Assembly (NCBI GenBank): GCA_050185195.1
Contig: JBFWZQ010000012.1
Coordinates: forward strand, 31,937-95,936
Source of the DNA: CADEFQ01 sp050185195
GTDB taxonomy: Bacteria > Pseudomonadota > Gammaproteobacteria > Steroidobacterales > Steroidobacteraceae
Length of the DNA: 64,000 nt
Reading direction: 5' to 3'
Part shown: piece after piece, positions 53,405-62,119 of the stretch
Numbering within the stretch: position 1 is the first letter of the stretch
Layout: each line of letters begins with the position of its first letter
Notes under the pieces: model-generated
Database searches by the model: none
Seen by the model: only the letters and a program-made list of their open reading frames with translations
What the model was told of the DNA's origin: nothing
Position numbers and translations under genes: made by a program

Positions 53405-54931
53405 ATGAAGCCGGCGTTCGTCGCATGGATGGCGGCGGGCGCCGGCTTGTTCTTTTCCGTGGCTGCGCCTGCGGTCGTTACGCCAGGGCGCTTCGTCGCG
53501 GTCGCACCATGTCCATTCGTCGCTCCGGGCAGCGCACTTGCGGGGCGCCTCACCTGCGGCTACCTCGACGTGCCGCAGGACTACACAGTGCCGCAGGGAT
53601 CGCGCATGCAACTGCCGGTCGCGGTCATCCGCGCGAGCGGCGCGGCGCGCAAGGCCGACCCGGTCGTGTTCCTGCACGGCGGACCCGGTGGCGCGCCGCT
53701 GGAGTCGCCGCGCACGCTCGAGCGTTTCGCGGTCCACCCGTTCGCGGGGCAACGGGACATCATCCTCTTCAACCAGCGCGGTTCCGCGCAGACCGGGCCG
53801 GCATTCGCCTGCGAGGCGCTGCGAGGCGGGCGCACCGCGATCTACGCGGCTGACATCACGCTGGCCGAACGCGATGCGCGCGTGGCCGATGCCGCGATCG
53901 CCTGCCTGCGCGAGATCGCGGGGCAGGGGCGCGATCTCGCCGCCTACGGCGCGCGCGACAGCGCGCGTGACCTGCGGGCGCTGCGCGTGGCGCTCGGTAT
54001 CCGGGAGTGGAACCTGCTCGCGGTGTCCTACGGCACGCTGATCGCGCTCGAGGCCGCGCGGATCGATCGCCGTGGCGTGCGCAGCCTCATCCTCGACACG
54101 ATCGTCTCGCCCACGAGCGACGTGTTCCTCGCGGACGCGCCGCGCAACTTCTCGCAGGGCCTCGACCGCCTGCTCGCGGCCTGCGCGGCGGACGCGGCGT
54201 GCAAGCAGGCTTTCCCCGATCTCGCGCGCCGCTTGTGGGATCTCCTCGCCGCGCTCGATGCCCGGCCCGTCACCGTCACGGTCGAAGGCGCACCGGGCGA
54301 AGCACCAGTGGGGCTCGTCGTGAACTGGCACGACTTCCTCGGCCTGCTGCACTGGATGCTCTACAACGCGCGCACTCTGGCGCTCGTGCCGGTGCTGATC
54401 GAGGCCACCGCGGATGGCGACCCGCGCCTGCTCACGCGCCTGATGGACCGCGTGTTTCCCGCGCCGCGCAACGGGCCGCAGGGCACCGCGCCGGTGTTCT
54501 TCGCCACGGCCTGCCGCGACCAGTTCAGTCCCCGGCATCCGCGCCTGCCGCTGCCCGGCAACCCGGACTATCGGGGCTTCTCGATCGTGAGCTTCATGGA
54601 GGCGGTCTGCGGTGCCATGGCGCCCACGCCGCGCCTCGCGCGACCGGCGCCGCTACGCTCATTCGCGCCGGCCCTGCTGCTGTCCGGCGCCTTCGATCCG
54701 ATGACGCCGTGGCAGTACGCCCGCGAGGTGGCGCGCACGCTGCCGCATGCGCTGCGCGTCGTGATCCCGGATGCCGGCCATTCGACACTGAGCGATTTCG
54801 AGGCGTGCCAGACGCGGCTCGCGGTGGCGTTCCTCGACGACCCGAAGGCGGTCCGTGGCGACGCCTGCGGCGCCGGGCCTGGGCCGCGGTTCGTGACGAG
54901 TCGCGACGCGGCCCTAGCCGGCCTGCGCTAG
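53405..54931 (+). CDS. Exported alpha/beta hydrolase (proline iminopeptidase/TAP-like)
   Basis: A 508-residue exported hydrolase. Signal peptide (FVAWMAAGAGLFFSVAAPAV), CGYLDVPQDYTVPQG typical of secreted peptidases of the TAP family, oxyanion motif VFLHGGPGGAP, nucleophile in LLAVSYGTLIAL, Asp in LSGAFDPMTP and His in DAGHSTLSDFEAC. Several Cys pairs suit the periplasm. Related proteins remove N-terminal residues from peptides or esters. Starts 13 bp after the receptor stop, so probably co-transcribed; converges with the M14 gene and overlaps it by 18 bp. Confidence 0.88.
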   Translation: MKPAFVAWMAAGAGLFFSVAAPAVVTPGRFVAVAPCPFVAPGSALAGRLTCGYLDVPQDYTVPQGSRMQLPVAVIRASGAARKADPVVFLHGGPGGAPLESPRTLERFAVHPFAGQRDIILFNQRGSAQTGPAFACEALRGGRTAIYAADITLAERDARVADAAIACLREIAGQGRDLAAYGARDSARDLRALRVALGIREWNLLAVSYGTLIALEAARIDRRGVRSLILDTIVSPTSDVFLADAPRNFSQGLDRLLAACAADAACKQAFPDLARRLWDLLAALDARPVTVTVEGAPGEAPVGLVVNWHDFLGLLHWMLYNARTLALVPVLIEATADGDPRLLTRLMDRVFPAPRNGPQGTAPVFFATACRDQFSPRHPRLPLPGNPDYRGFSIVSFMEAVCGAMAPTPRLARPAPLRSFAPALLLSGAFDPMTPWQYAREVARTLPHALRVVIPDAGHSTLSDFEACQTRLAVAFLDDPKAVRGDACGAGPGPRFVTSRDAALAGLR

Positions 54932-55843
54932 CGCGAAATCCAGCCCCGCGCACACCGCCGCGACCTGGGCGTCGTTGCACTGCCCGGGGGTGGTGCGCGG
55001 GCTGTCGGGATACACCTCGGTGGTGGTCGTGTAGCGCGCGCCCGTGATCGACGCACACAGGCCGAGCGACCCCAGGGCGTAGCGAATGACGCCGGGTGAC
55101 ACGACATCCGATCCGATGATCTGGCCGCGCGCGTCGGCGGGCGCGATGTGCGTGACGCGCGCCACTGCATCGATCATGGCTTGCTGGAAGGCGGGCTGCG
55201 GATTGCCGGCGTCGTCGACGAGATAGAAGCCGTCCGGGATCAGGCCCGGCTCGAAAGCCTTGCCGTCTCGCGCCGCGAGGGCGGGCCGGAACTCGCTCTC
55301 GTCCGTGTCGGTAGTCTCGTGCAGGTCGATGTGCACGAGGAAGCGGCCCCGAAGCGGCGCCACGAGGCGCAGCAGCGCGGCGGATTCCTCCGCGGGACTG
55401 CCCTCGCGAAAGGAGCGGTTCGGGTCGATCGCATGCGCATTCCATCGGTGGATGCGCTCGTAGGCCCAGGGGCTCACGCAGGGCGCCACGAGCAGGTTGA
55501 GGCGGCCCGCGTAGCGCGCGGCGTGGTGTTCGAGGAACTGCAGCGCGCCGTGCACGCCGCTCGTCTCGTAGCCGTGCACGCCGCCGGTCACGAGTGCCAC
55601 CGGCAACTCATCGCGCCAGTCGCGGCTGCGCACGGCGAACAGGTTGTATCGGTCCGGCGGATAATCGAGCAGACCATATTCCACGACGTCGAATCGCGCG
55701 GACAGGCGCTCGATCGCACGCTGTACGTCGTCCTCGTAGCTGCGGCGTTGCACTTGGCGGGATCGCCACTGCGCGCGCTCGGCGTCGCCCCAGGCTGCGC
55801 CTGGTGTGCCAATCGGGTACGGCGTGGCGGCATGCGTGGTCAT
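54914..55843 (-). CDS. M14 family metallocarboxypeptidase (AstE/MpaA-like)
   Basis: A 309-residue zinc peptidase: zinc ligands in GGVHGYETSGVHGALQFLE (H-x-x-E) and HIDLHETTDTDE (second His), substrate Arg in NAHAIDPNRSFREG, and the likely catalytic Glu in TTTEVYPDSPRTTPGQ. Similar in size to MpaA, AstE and related carboxypeptidases, which act on murein tripeptide or N-succinyl amino acids. No signal peptide, so cytoplasmic. The start overlaps the stop of the GlxA-type gene (ATGA), so regulator and peptidase form a unit; the former is frameshifted. Confidence 0.88.
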   Translation of the reverse strand: MTTHAATPYPIGTPGAAWGDAERAQWRSRQVQRRSYEDDVQRAIERLSARFDVVEYGLLDYPPDRYNLFAVRSRDWRDELPVALVTGGVHGYETSGVHGALQFLEHHAARYAGRLNLLVAPCVSPWAYERIHRWNAHAIDPNRSFREGSPAEESAALLRLVAPLRGRFLVHIDLHETTDTDESEFRPALAARDGKAFEPGLIPDGFYLVDDAGNPQPAFQQAMIDAVARVTHIAPADARGQIIGSDVVSPGVIRYALGSLGLCASITGARYTTTTEVYPDSPRTTPGQCNDAQVAAVCAGLDFALAQAG

Positions 55844-56879
55844 CCGGCCAGTCTATCCCAGGCACGCCGCGAGGGCGCTGCGGCATTCAGCATCGAATCG
55901 CGAGGGGAGCCACCCCACCTTCTCTGCCATGCACGGCGCAACTGCAGGCCGGAGGAGAAGCCGGCGCTTTCCGCGGCCGCGATGACGCTCGATCCATGCT
56001 CCAGCGCCTGGCGCGCACGCTCGAGGCGAATGCCTGCCAGGTAGTGCAGCGGCGACACGCCCGCATGCTGCATAAACAACTGCAGCAGATGACGTTCGGT
56101 GACATGGGCCAGCGACGCGAGGCTTGTCATGTTCCACTCGCGTGCCGGCGCCGCACCGAGCGCATCCTGCACGCGATGGATGGCCGCGTGGGTGTGGCGC
56201 CGATGGGCAAGGAACGGAGACAGTTCCGGGTCGAGCGCCGAGCGCCGCAGGTAGACCACCATATCCTCGGCCACGTTTGCCGCCAGCGAATCGCCGCATT
56301 CTTCCGCGATGAGGTGCAATGCCAGGTCGATGCCCGCGGTGACGCCTGCGCTCGACGCCAGCGGCCCGTCGACGAGGAGTACCCGGTTCTCCACCACGCG
56401 CGCGCGGGTGCCAGGTCCCTCAGCAGGCGGATCAGGTCGTGATGCGTGGTGCACTGGCGGCCGTCCAGCAAGCCTGCCCGTGCGGCGAGCACCGTTCCGG
56501 AACAGATCGTGACCAGGCGATGAGGCGAATGCGGGGCATGCAAGTGCTCGCGCATCAAGCGCGAGAGCGCGAGGGCGACGTCCCGGGAAGTGGCCGGATT
56601 CCTGTGCGCATCCGCGGTGGGCTGGCCCACCACGACCACCCAGGTGGGTACCTGCAGCGTCTTCGGCAGCGGCTCGAGGCGCGCAAGGGGCAAGCCAACC
56701 GAAGTCACCGTGGTCGCCGCTGTGCCGGCAAATCGCAGCCTGAACTTCGGCGGCAGCCCGCGCGCGGCGCGATGCAGGTTGGGGAGGCGGAACGCCTCCG
56801 CCGGCCCGGCGATGTCGAGCAGCAGGGACTGCGGTGCAATGACGAACAGCACGTCGATCGAAGACAATGAAGCACGCAT
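55840..56879 (-). pseudogene. GlxA-type AraC family regulator split by a frameshift
   Basis: N-terminal DJ-1/PfpI-like domain (SIDVLFVIAPQSLLLDIAGP; LVTICSGTVLAARAGLLDGR; TTHHDLIRLLRDLAP) in one frame, then the rest (VVENRVLLVDGPLASSAGVT; GIDLALHLIAEECG) and the AraC HTH domain (LASLAHVTERHLLQLFMQHA; AAAESAGFSSGLQLRRAW) in another. The break is at about 56396-56409, where one extra C on the coding strand (CCC to CCCC) before the GCGCGCGCG run would restore P-R-A-R-V-V-E-N-R. Either a true inactivating deletion or a sequencing/assembly error in a GC run. The start at 56879 (MRASLSS) fits the family. Coupled to the M14 gene. Confidence 0.85.
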
Positions 56880-57559
56880 ATAACGACATCCCCTGAGGAT
56901 GCAATATGCGACGGGAATGGCTGATGTGGCGAAACCGCCAGCGCCTTGATGTCCGGATTTGATGCATATCTGGCGTGCCCTGCGGCGCCGCCAGCGTGTG
57001 CCACGCCCACAATGCCAGCCGACTCCAGTTTTGGTCCACCTGCATGTTCATCATCCGACGCTCGCCCGTTCCACCGCTGCTGGCGATCCTGCTGCTCCTG
57101 TCGGGCCTATGGATCGCCCAGATGCGCACGGCCGGCGAAAGCGCCCCACACGACAGCCGGTGCGTCGTTGCGCCACATGCGCTGAAGGAGCCGCGCGCAA
57201 GGTTGAGGTCTCTCGTGTGGCTGGAGGCGCCGGAAGACGCGCGTGGAAAGTCGTCGAGGTTTTGATCGGCTCAGGTTGGCGTGGCGGCCATGCCGATGAG
57301 TGTCTTTCCACTTGGGCCGGCCTGCGGCCAGTGAGGCTGGCGCCGAGCTGGGTTTCACCAGTTGAACCGGGCTCAAGTGCGCACCCCGCGATAGTTTCAA
57401 CTGCGCCAGCGCAGCTGGGTTGCATATGCCGATGCATCTGTGCGCAGGCGCAATTTGCTGCATCCGGACCAAGTGCGGCGCACGGAATGCGCCTCTCATT
57501 TGCCCCGCCGGGCAAACTGGCCGTTTTCCCGTGCCTGATCTCCAGACTTGAGCGATTGC
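56880..57559. other. Intergenic region upstream of second TonB receptor, no confident gene
   Basis: About 680 bp between the divergent GlxA-type gene and the promoter of the next receptor. It has only weak open frames. One at 57044-57265 is listed separately. The rest contains repeated stop codons in all frames that I could judge and shows no hairpin or tRNA-like fold that I can support. GC is lower and less biased than in the genes before 55 kb. Confidence 0.6.
57044..57265 (+). CDS. Possible small exported protein or gene remnant
   Basis: A 73-residue frame whose start looks like a signal peptide: MFIIRRSPVPPLLAILLLLS then GLWIAQ, followed by a hydrophilic end with no recognised domain. 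No strong Shine-Dalgarno is present. It may be the N-terminal remnant of a longer exported protein lost by deletion, or spurious. Function unknown. Confidence 0.25.
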   Translation: MFIIRRSPVPPLLAILLLLSGLWIAQMRTAGESAPHDSRCVVAPHALKEPRARLRSLVWLEAPEDARGKSSRF

Positions 57560-57590
57560 TTGACAATCCATGTCCTCCTGTGCGTAAACT
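57560..57590 (+). promoter_or_regulatory. Promoter of the second TonB receptor gene
   Basis: TTGACA at 57560-57565 is followed by TAAACT at 57585-57590 (19 bp spacer). The LacI-type operator starts 6 bp downstream, the expected place for repression of this promoter. Confidence 0.55.
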
Positions 57591-57595
57591 AAAAA

Positions 57596-57609
57596 TGTAA
57601 ACGCTTACA
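57596..57609. promoter_or_regulatory. LacI-family operator TGTAAACGCTTACA
   Basis: A 14 bp palindrome around a central CG, with 6 of 7 pairs matching (TGTAAAC and GCTTACA). This is the classic LacI/GalR-family operator form. It lies just after the promoter and 48 bp before the receptor start. The LacI-type gene at 61049 is the likely binder. Confidence 0.8.
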
Positions 57610-57656
57610 TACGCACAAAAGTGCCAATGCAGGTCGACACATAAACGGAGTCGGAA

Positions 57657-60224
57657 ATGCGGGTTTGTCATCGGGTATCGCCAGTTGCTGCCGTCGTCAT
57701 GCTGCTTGGTGCGTCGAGCGGCTTTGCGCAATCAACGGAGAGTGAGGAGCGGTCAGCGGCCGATGAAGCCGATCGTGGCGCCTTGCAGGAGGTGCTGGTG
57801 ACGGCGCGCAAGCGCGAAGAATCCCTTCTTGAGGCGCCCGTAGCGGTTTCTGCGCTCACAGCGGCCGACATCGAAGCGGCCGGGATCCGCAGCCTAGAAG
57901 ATATTGCCCGCTCGGCTCCCGGCATTCAGTACAACGATCAGGGTGGACAGTTTCCCGGTCGTTTCGACTCTGCGATCCGCTTTCGTGGAATGAACGTGAA
58001 CTCGTCTGGGCCTACCTACCAGCTCGGAGCGCTATTCCTGGACGGCATTTATGTGCTCGGTGGAACGCATAGCATTCCGGTGGACAATCTCGAGCGGGTA
58101 GAAGTGGTGCGTGGCCCCCAGGCGGCCTACTACGGTCGGAACACATTCGGTGGGGCCGTCAACTACATTACTCGCGCACCGTCTCTGACCGAGCATTCCG
58201 CGAGCCTCGACCTGCTCGGCGCGGAGTTCAATGAGTCGGAGATATCAGCGGCGTACGAAGGGCCGATAGTCGCTGACAGACTGGCGTTCAGGTTGAGCGT
58301 TCGCCAATACTCTCGTGGAGGTGTGTGGACCGCGAGCGACGGCGGGCAACTGGGTGAGCAATCAACCAAGTCGGCCTCTTTGACCTTGCGGGCGCAACCT
58401 ACAGATGCGCTGGGAATCACTCTGCGCGGATTCATAGCCCGGGACGACGATGGCCCGGCTGCGGGCGCGCTGATAGCCGGCCAGCAGAACGATTCCTGTA
58501 CGGGGAAAACGATCATTACCAAGGCGGGGGAGAGTGCAAGTCCGCGAAACTATGTCTGCGGCAAGGTTCCTGGTCCCGATTCCGCAGTGCCAGTGCAGGG
58601 GGTAGGAAACATAATAGATGCCAATACATCGCTGTTTCCGCAGCGCGCGCAAGTAGTTGGCAAGCCGAATGCGGTTCGTGATCTGCTCTACGCACCCCGA
58701 GCCGCGGGCCTGTCGGTGCCGGATATCGACGGCTTCGGCCTCAAGCGGGACATCAGCCGGTTCAGCGCCGCGCTCGACTATGAGTTCGAGAATGCGATGT
58801 CGTTGGTGGTACAGGGCGGAATCAATGACTCGCGGCGCAATTCCCTGAGGGACTACGGCCCGGCTGCTTTCGAGAATTGGTACTCGAGGGAGATGGTTCA
58901 GCAGGAAGACAGCAGCGCCGAGATCCGGCTTACTTCTGCGCCGGCGAGCCGCCTGGAGTGGAGTGTGGGCGCGAACTACTACGAGCAAAAGTACAGGGCG
59001 CCAAACAACGCGGGCGACGTGCTGTCGCTCTGCATCGATACATTCAACAGCAATCTGGTGCCGGCCGACGGGCAGTGCTTGCCTACTGGAACATTGTTGC
59101 TCCCCGAGATGAATCTCGGGGCGTCGGATGCTGTGGAAACACTTGGCTTCTTTGGCTCAGTGTCCTATGACGTTCTGGAATCCGTAACGATCAATCTTGA
59201 AGGTCGTTACCAGACCGACAAGAACAAGCGTGGTTCGCCGAACCCCATCGAAGTGGACTATGAAACCTTCCTGCCGCGCGCGATCCTGCAGTGGCGGCCC
59301 GGGGATAGTACGAATTTCTACGCGAGCTATGCGAAGGGCACGTTGCCGGGAGCCTTGAACACGGCGATCATCAATGCGACACCCTATGAGCTGGAGCAGT
59401 TTCGAACTCTCGTTCCGACATCCTCGGCATTTACGGAAGAAGAGGAACTGGACAGCTACGAGATTGGCTGGAAGCAGTCACTCATGAACGGGACTGCATT
59501 CTTTGCGGCGACCGCCTACTACGGCAAGTGGAAGAACCAGAAGGGCCGCATCGCGACGCTGATCAACCAGACGTGTACTGCTGGACGAATGGGTACTACT
59601 GGATGCCGACCAGCTCTTGGCGAGGCGGAACTTGGCGAGCCATCCAGGCTGGCTGACGGCACGCCGTACTACTTCTCCTCTAATATCGTCGTGCCGGGCA
59701 CGGCCGACCTGTACGGGCTTGAGCTAGAAGGCGCCGCATCAATTGGCGATAGCTGGAAGTTGACAGGTGCGTTGACCTACGCGGATTCAGAGTACACGGA
59801 TTTCATATTCAACTTCGTGGAGCCAATTGCTGGCTTCAGCGACATGAAGGGAAACATGAATGCGCGATTCCCGAAATGGTCTGGCTACATGGCCCTGTCA
59901 AACGAGATTCCGCTGACTGACAACTGGAAACTCCTGTCGAGACTGGATGTGTCCTATTTCGGCAAGACCTATGCAGACGAGAGCAATCTCGCGTACTGCG
60001 AAGCCTATGCCGTGGCAAACGCACGTGTCGGCGCCGAGAATGGCGCGGTTCGCGTGGAGCTGTTCGCGAGAAACCTCTTCGATGACGACAGCTGGACCGC
60101 GTGCTCCCGCTGGACCGACTTTGAAAATCCGACGGTCCTGCCGGGCATCACCTTCAGCCAAGGCATCGCAGCGACTCCGCAAATGCCGCGCCAGTTCGGA
60201 CTGCGCGCGAGCATTCGGTTCTGA
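57657..60224 (+). CDS. TonB-dependent outer-membrane receptor
   Basis: An 855-residue TonB-dependent receptor. Signal peptide (SPVAAVVMLLGASSGFAQ), TonB box LQEVLVTARKREESL, plug domain (IRSLEDIARSAPGIQYND; VEVVRGPQAAYYGRNTFGGA) and a long beta-barrel ending in FGLRASIRF. Of the type abundant in sphingomonads and Steroidobacter-like bacteria for plant or polyphenol/steroid-related compounds and sugars. Codon usage is less GC-biased than that of the receptor at 51 kb, so the two are not a recent duplication. Controlled by a LacI operator directly upstream; first gene of the four-gene acquired unit. Confidence 0.95.
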   Translation: MRVCHRVSPVAAVVMLLGASSGFAQSTESEERSAADEADRGALQEVLVTARKREESLLEAPVAVSALTAADIEAAGIRSLEDIARSAPGIQYNDQGGQFPGRFDSAIRFRGMNVNSSGPTYQLGALFLDGIYVLGGTHSIPVDNLERVEVVRGPQAAYYGRNTFGGAVNYITRAPSLTEHSASLDLLGAEFNESEISAAYEGPIVADRLAFRLSVRQYSRGGVWTASDGGQLGEQSTKSASLTLRAQPTDALGITLRGFIARDDDGPAAGALIAGQQNDSCTGKTIITKAGESASPRNYVCGKVPGPDSAVPVQGVGNIIDANTSLFPQRAQVVGKPNAVRDLLYAPRAAGLSVPDIDGFGLKRDISRFSAALDYEFENAMSLVVQGGINDSRRNSLRDYGPAAFENWYSREMVQQEDSSAEIRLTSAPASRLEWSVGANYYEQKYRAPNNAGDVLSLCIDTFNSNLVPADGQCLPTGTLLLPEMNLGASDAVETLGFFGSVSYDVLESVTINLEGRYQTDKNKRGSPNPIEVDYETFLPRAILQWRPGDSTNFYASYAKGTLPGALNTAIINATPYELEQFRTLVPTSSAFTEEEELDSYEIGWKQSLMNGTAFFAATAYYGKWKNQKGRIATLINQTCTAGRMGTTGCRPALGEAELGEPSRLADGTPYYFSSNIVVPGTADLYGLELEGAASIGDSWKLTGALTYADSEYTDFIFNFVEPIAGFSDMKGNMNARFPKWSGYMALSNEIPLTDNWKLLSRLDVSYFGKTYADESNLAYCEAYAVANARVGAENGAVRVELFARNLFDDDSWTACSRWTDFENPTVLPGITFSQGIAATPQMPRQFGLRASIRF

Positions 60225-60241
60225 AGCAAGGGAGAGTGATC

Positions 60242-61036
60242 TTGAAGGCAAAATCGATCCTGGGTGCATTGCTGGCGCTGCCGGCGATTCTCGCAACCTC
60301 GCTGGCTCTGGCCGCATCGACGGGTGGTGCGCACGTGGATTTCCGAGCGAATCCAAACGTGCGGGACTGGCTGCGTGGCCGCTATGTCTATCTTGAAACT
60401 GCCAGCGGAAAGTGGCGGGGTGAGGAGGAATGGAACCTCACCCTCAACGCGGACGGTAGCCGCACGATCAGGATCTTCACGTTGATTGGCGCGACGGAAT
60501 TGATGCGCGACTTCGTGCATCATGTCGGCGCGGATTTCCGACCCTTGGAGAGCTTTCAGTCCACTTGGCGCAAGGGCGCGAGGACGGGATCAGGCTACTA
60601 TCTTTTCCTGAAGGATCGCGTGGAGGCCACTGTTTCCAGCCCCAACGGTGTGTTCACTCAACGAGTCGATGTCGACGGACCTGTGACCATGATTCCCCAT
60701 TCGATGGCTGGAGATGGATGGCACTTCTGGGCATATGATCGCCAGAAGGGCGGGGTTCAATCGATCACCGCGATAAATCCGAGCGCGTGGGGTGACGGAA
60801 GAGAGTCGGTGCTCTTCAAGTCGCACGTCGTTTCCATCGCTTACAAGGGCACCGAGCGCGTAAAGGTACCCGCTGGAGATTTCGATGCGGAAAGGTGGGT
60901 GATCGATCAACAACCGGATGGCACTTGGGTGAACGAGATTTGGGTGCATGGGCCACACCGCATCATGGTCAAGTTCATCGATCATCCGCACGACATGACG
61001 TTTTTGCTGGACCGCTTCGAGAAGCCGGAGAAGTAA
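60242..61036 (+). CDS. Secreted protein of unknown function (DUF3108-like features)
   Basis: A 264-residue exported protein. Signal peptide (SILGALLALPAILATSLALA) then a beta-rich domain. The second half has VVSIAYKGTERVKVPAGDFD and ERWVIDQQPDGTW, a layout reminiscent of DUF3108 periplasmic proteins (V-P-A-G-x-F), though the match is weak. Start: TTG at 60242, chosen because AAGGGAG lies 7 bases before it; a GTG at 60236 would overlap that site. It sits 17 bp after the receptor and 12 bp before the LacI gene and is probably a periplasmic partner of the receptor. Confidence 0.65.
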   Translation: MKAKSILGALLALPAILATSLALAASTGGAHVDFRANPNVRDWLRGRYVYLETASGKWRGEEEWNLTLNADGSRTIRIFTLIGATELMRDFVHHVGADFRPLESFQSTWRKGARTGSGYYLFLKDRVEATVSSPNGVFTQRVDVDGPVTMIPHSMAGDGWHFWAYDRQKGGVQSITAINPSAWGDGRESVLFKSHVVSIAYKGTERVKVPAGDFDAERWVIDQQPDGTWVNEIWVHGPHRIMVKFIDHPHDMTFLLDRFEKPEK

Positions 61037-61048
61037 AGAGTTCGAGCC

Positions 61049-62119
61049 GTGGCGCCACGTAGCCCCCGAAATCGGGCCACCGGGATTGAAGACGTGGCGC
61101 GTCGCATCGGTGTCAGCATCGCAACGGTATCGCGTGCGCTCAATCCCCGCACAGCGCATCTGGTTTCGGCCCGTACCCGGGCGCGGGTACGGGCCGCAGC
61201 CACGGAAATGGACTATCGGCCCAATGTTCTGGCGACCGCATTGGCTGGAGCAGAAACGCATGTCGTCGGAGTGCTGACGTCGGAGTTTCGAAGCGGGCAC
61301 ACGGCGGCTCTGCTTGGCGCTCTTCAGGACGAACTTTGCCTGCAGGACTACTGGCCAATGCTCGCCGGTACATCGTCGTGGAGGGAAAGTCGGCACGCGG
61401 CCTTCAATGCCCTAATTTCCCGCAAGGTAGACGGTCTGGTCGTGCTGCCTGCATTGAGCAAGGATCCTGTCGTCGATGAGATCATCCAACGCGGGATTCC
61501 AGCGGTAGTGGCCTATGGACGTAGCGGCTGCCCGACGATTCCGAGCATCACTGTCGACGACAAGGCGGCCATGCACGACATCGTGCGGTACTTGGCTGGT
61601 CTTGGACATCGAAAATTGATTTGCGTTACCGGACCGCGCCAGGTTCATGCAGCAGAAAGTCGAACTTCCGCCTTTCTGCACGCATGTAAGGCTCGTCGCG
61701 GTGACGGCCTCAGCTTCAATGTCGTCGAAACAGAAGGCTTCGGGCAAGAGACAGCTGCGTCCGCGGTGACGACCCTGCTTGCCATGCGCAATGTCCCGAC
61801 TGCGATTGTGGCCGTTTCAGATACCCTGGCGCTCGGTTGTATCGACGAATTGGAACGTCGCGGAGTGGCAGTTCCCAGAGAATTCTCGGTAGTCGGATTC
61901 GGTGACATACCCATGATGAGTCGCCTGACATGCCCGCTCACGACGATCGCCGTGCCGGCGGCACGGATCGGACGTGAAGCTGGACGGTGCCTCTTGAGCC
62001 TCCTGGCCGGTGAGCCACATGACGATGTTCTATTGCGCGCGCAGCTAGTCGTGAGGAAGTCCACGGACGTGCCACGCGCCGCAGGTGTCCAGCCCAGGCA
62101 AGAGGTCGATTCCGAATGA
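61049..62119 (+). CDS. LacI-family transcriptional regulator
   Basis: A 356-residue LacI/GalR regulator. HTH: GIEDVARRIGVSIATVSRAL then RPNVLATAL hinge helix; periplasmic-binding-like sensor domain with VVGVLTSEFRSGHTAALLGA, GHRKLICVTGPRQVHAAESR, and VAVSDTLALGCIDELERRG, FSVVGFGDIPMMSRLTCPLT. GTG start at 61049. It is inside the operon that it probably represses through the operator at 57596, so autoregulated. The effector is likely a sugar or sugar acid derived from the receptor's substrate (inference). Its stop overlaps the next ATG. Confidence 0.93.
   Translation: MAPRSPRNRATGIEDVARRIGVSIATVSRALNPRTAHLVSARTRARVRAAATEMDYRPNVLATALAGAETHVVGVLTSEFRSGHTAALLGALQDELCLQDYWPMLAGTSSWRESRHAAFNALISRKVDGLVVLPALSKDPVVDEIIQRGIPAVVAYGRSGCPTIPSITVDDKAAMHDIVRYLAGLGHRKLICVTGPRQVHAAESRTSAFLHACKARRGDGLSFNVVETEGFGQETAASAVTTLLAMRNVPTAIVAVSDTLALGCIDELERRGVAVPREFSVVGFGDIPMMSRLTCPLTTIAVPAARIGREAGRCLLSLLAGEPHDDVLLRAQLVVRKSTDVPRAAGVQPRQEVDSE

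Noticed and set aside
57107..57571. Minus-strand open frame in the gap before the second TonB receptor
   Set aside because: No domain, poor composition, and it runs over the promoter region of the receptor gene.
56975..57600. tRNA or structured RNA in the 680 bp gap
   Set aside because: No cloverleaf, T-loop consensus or strong stems seen by eye.
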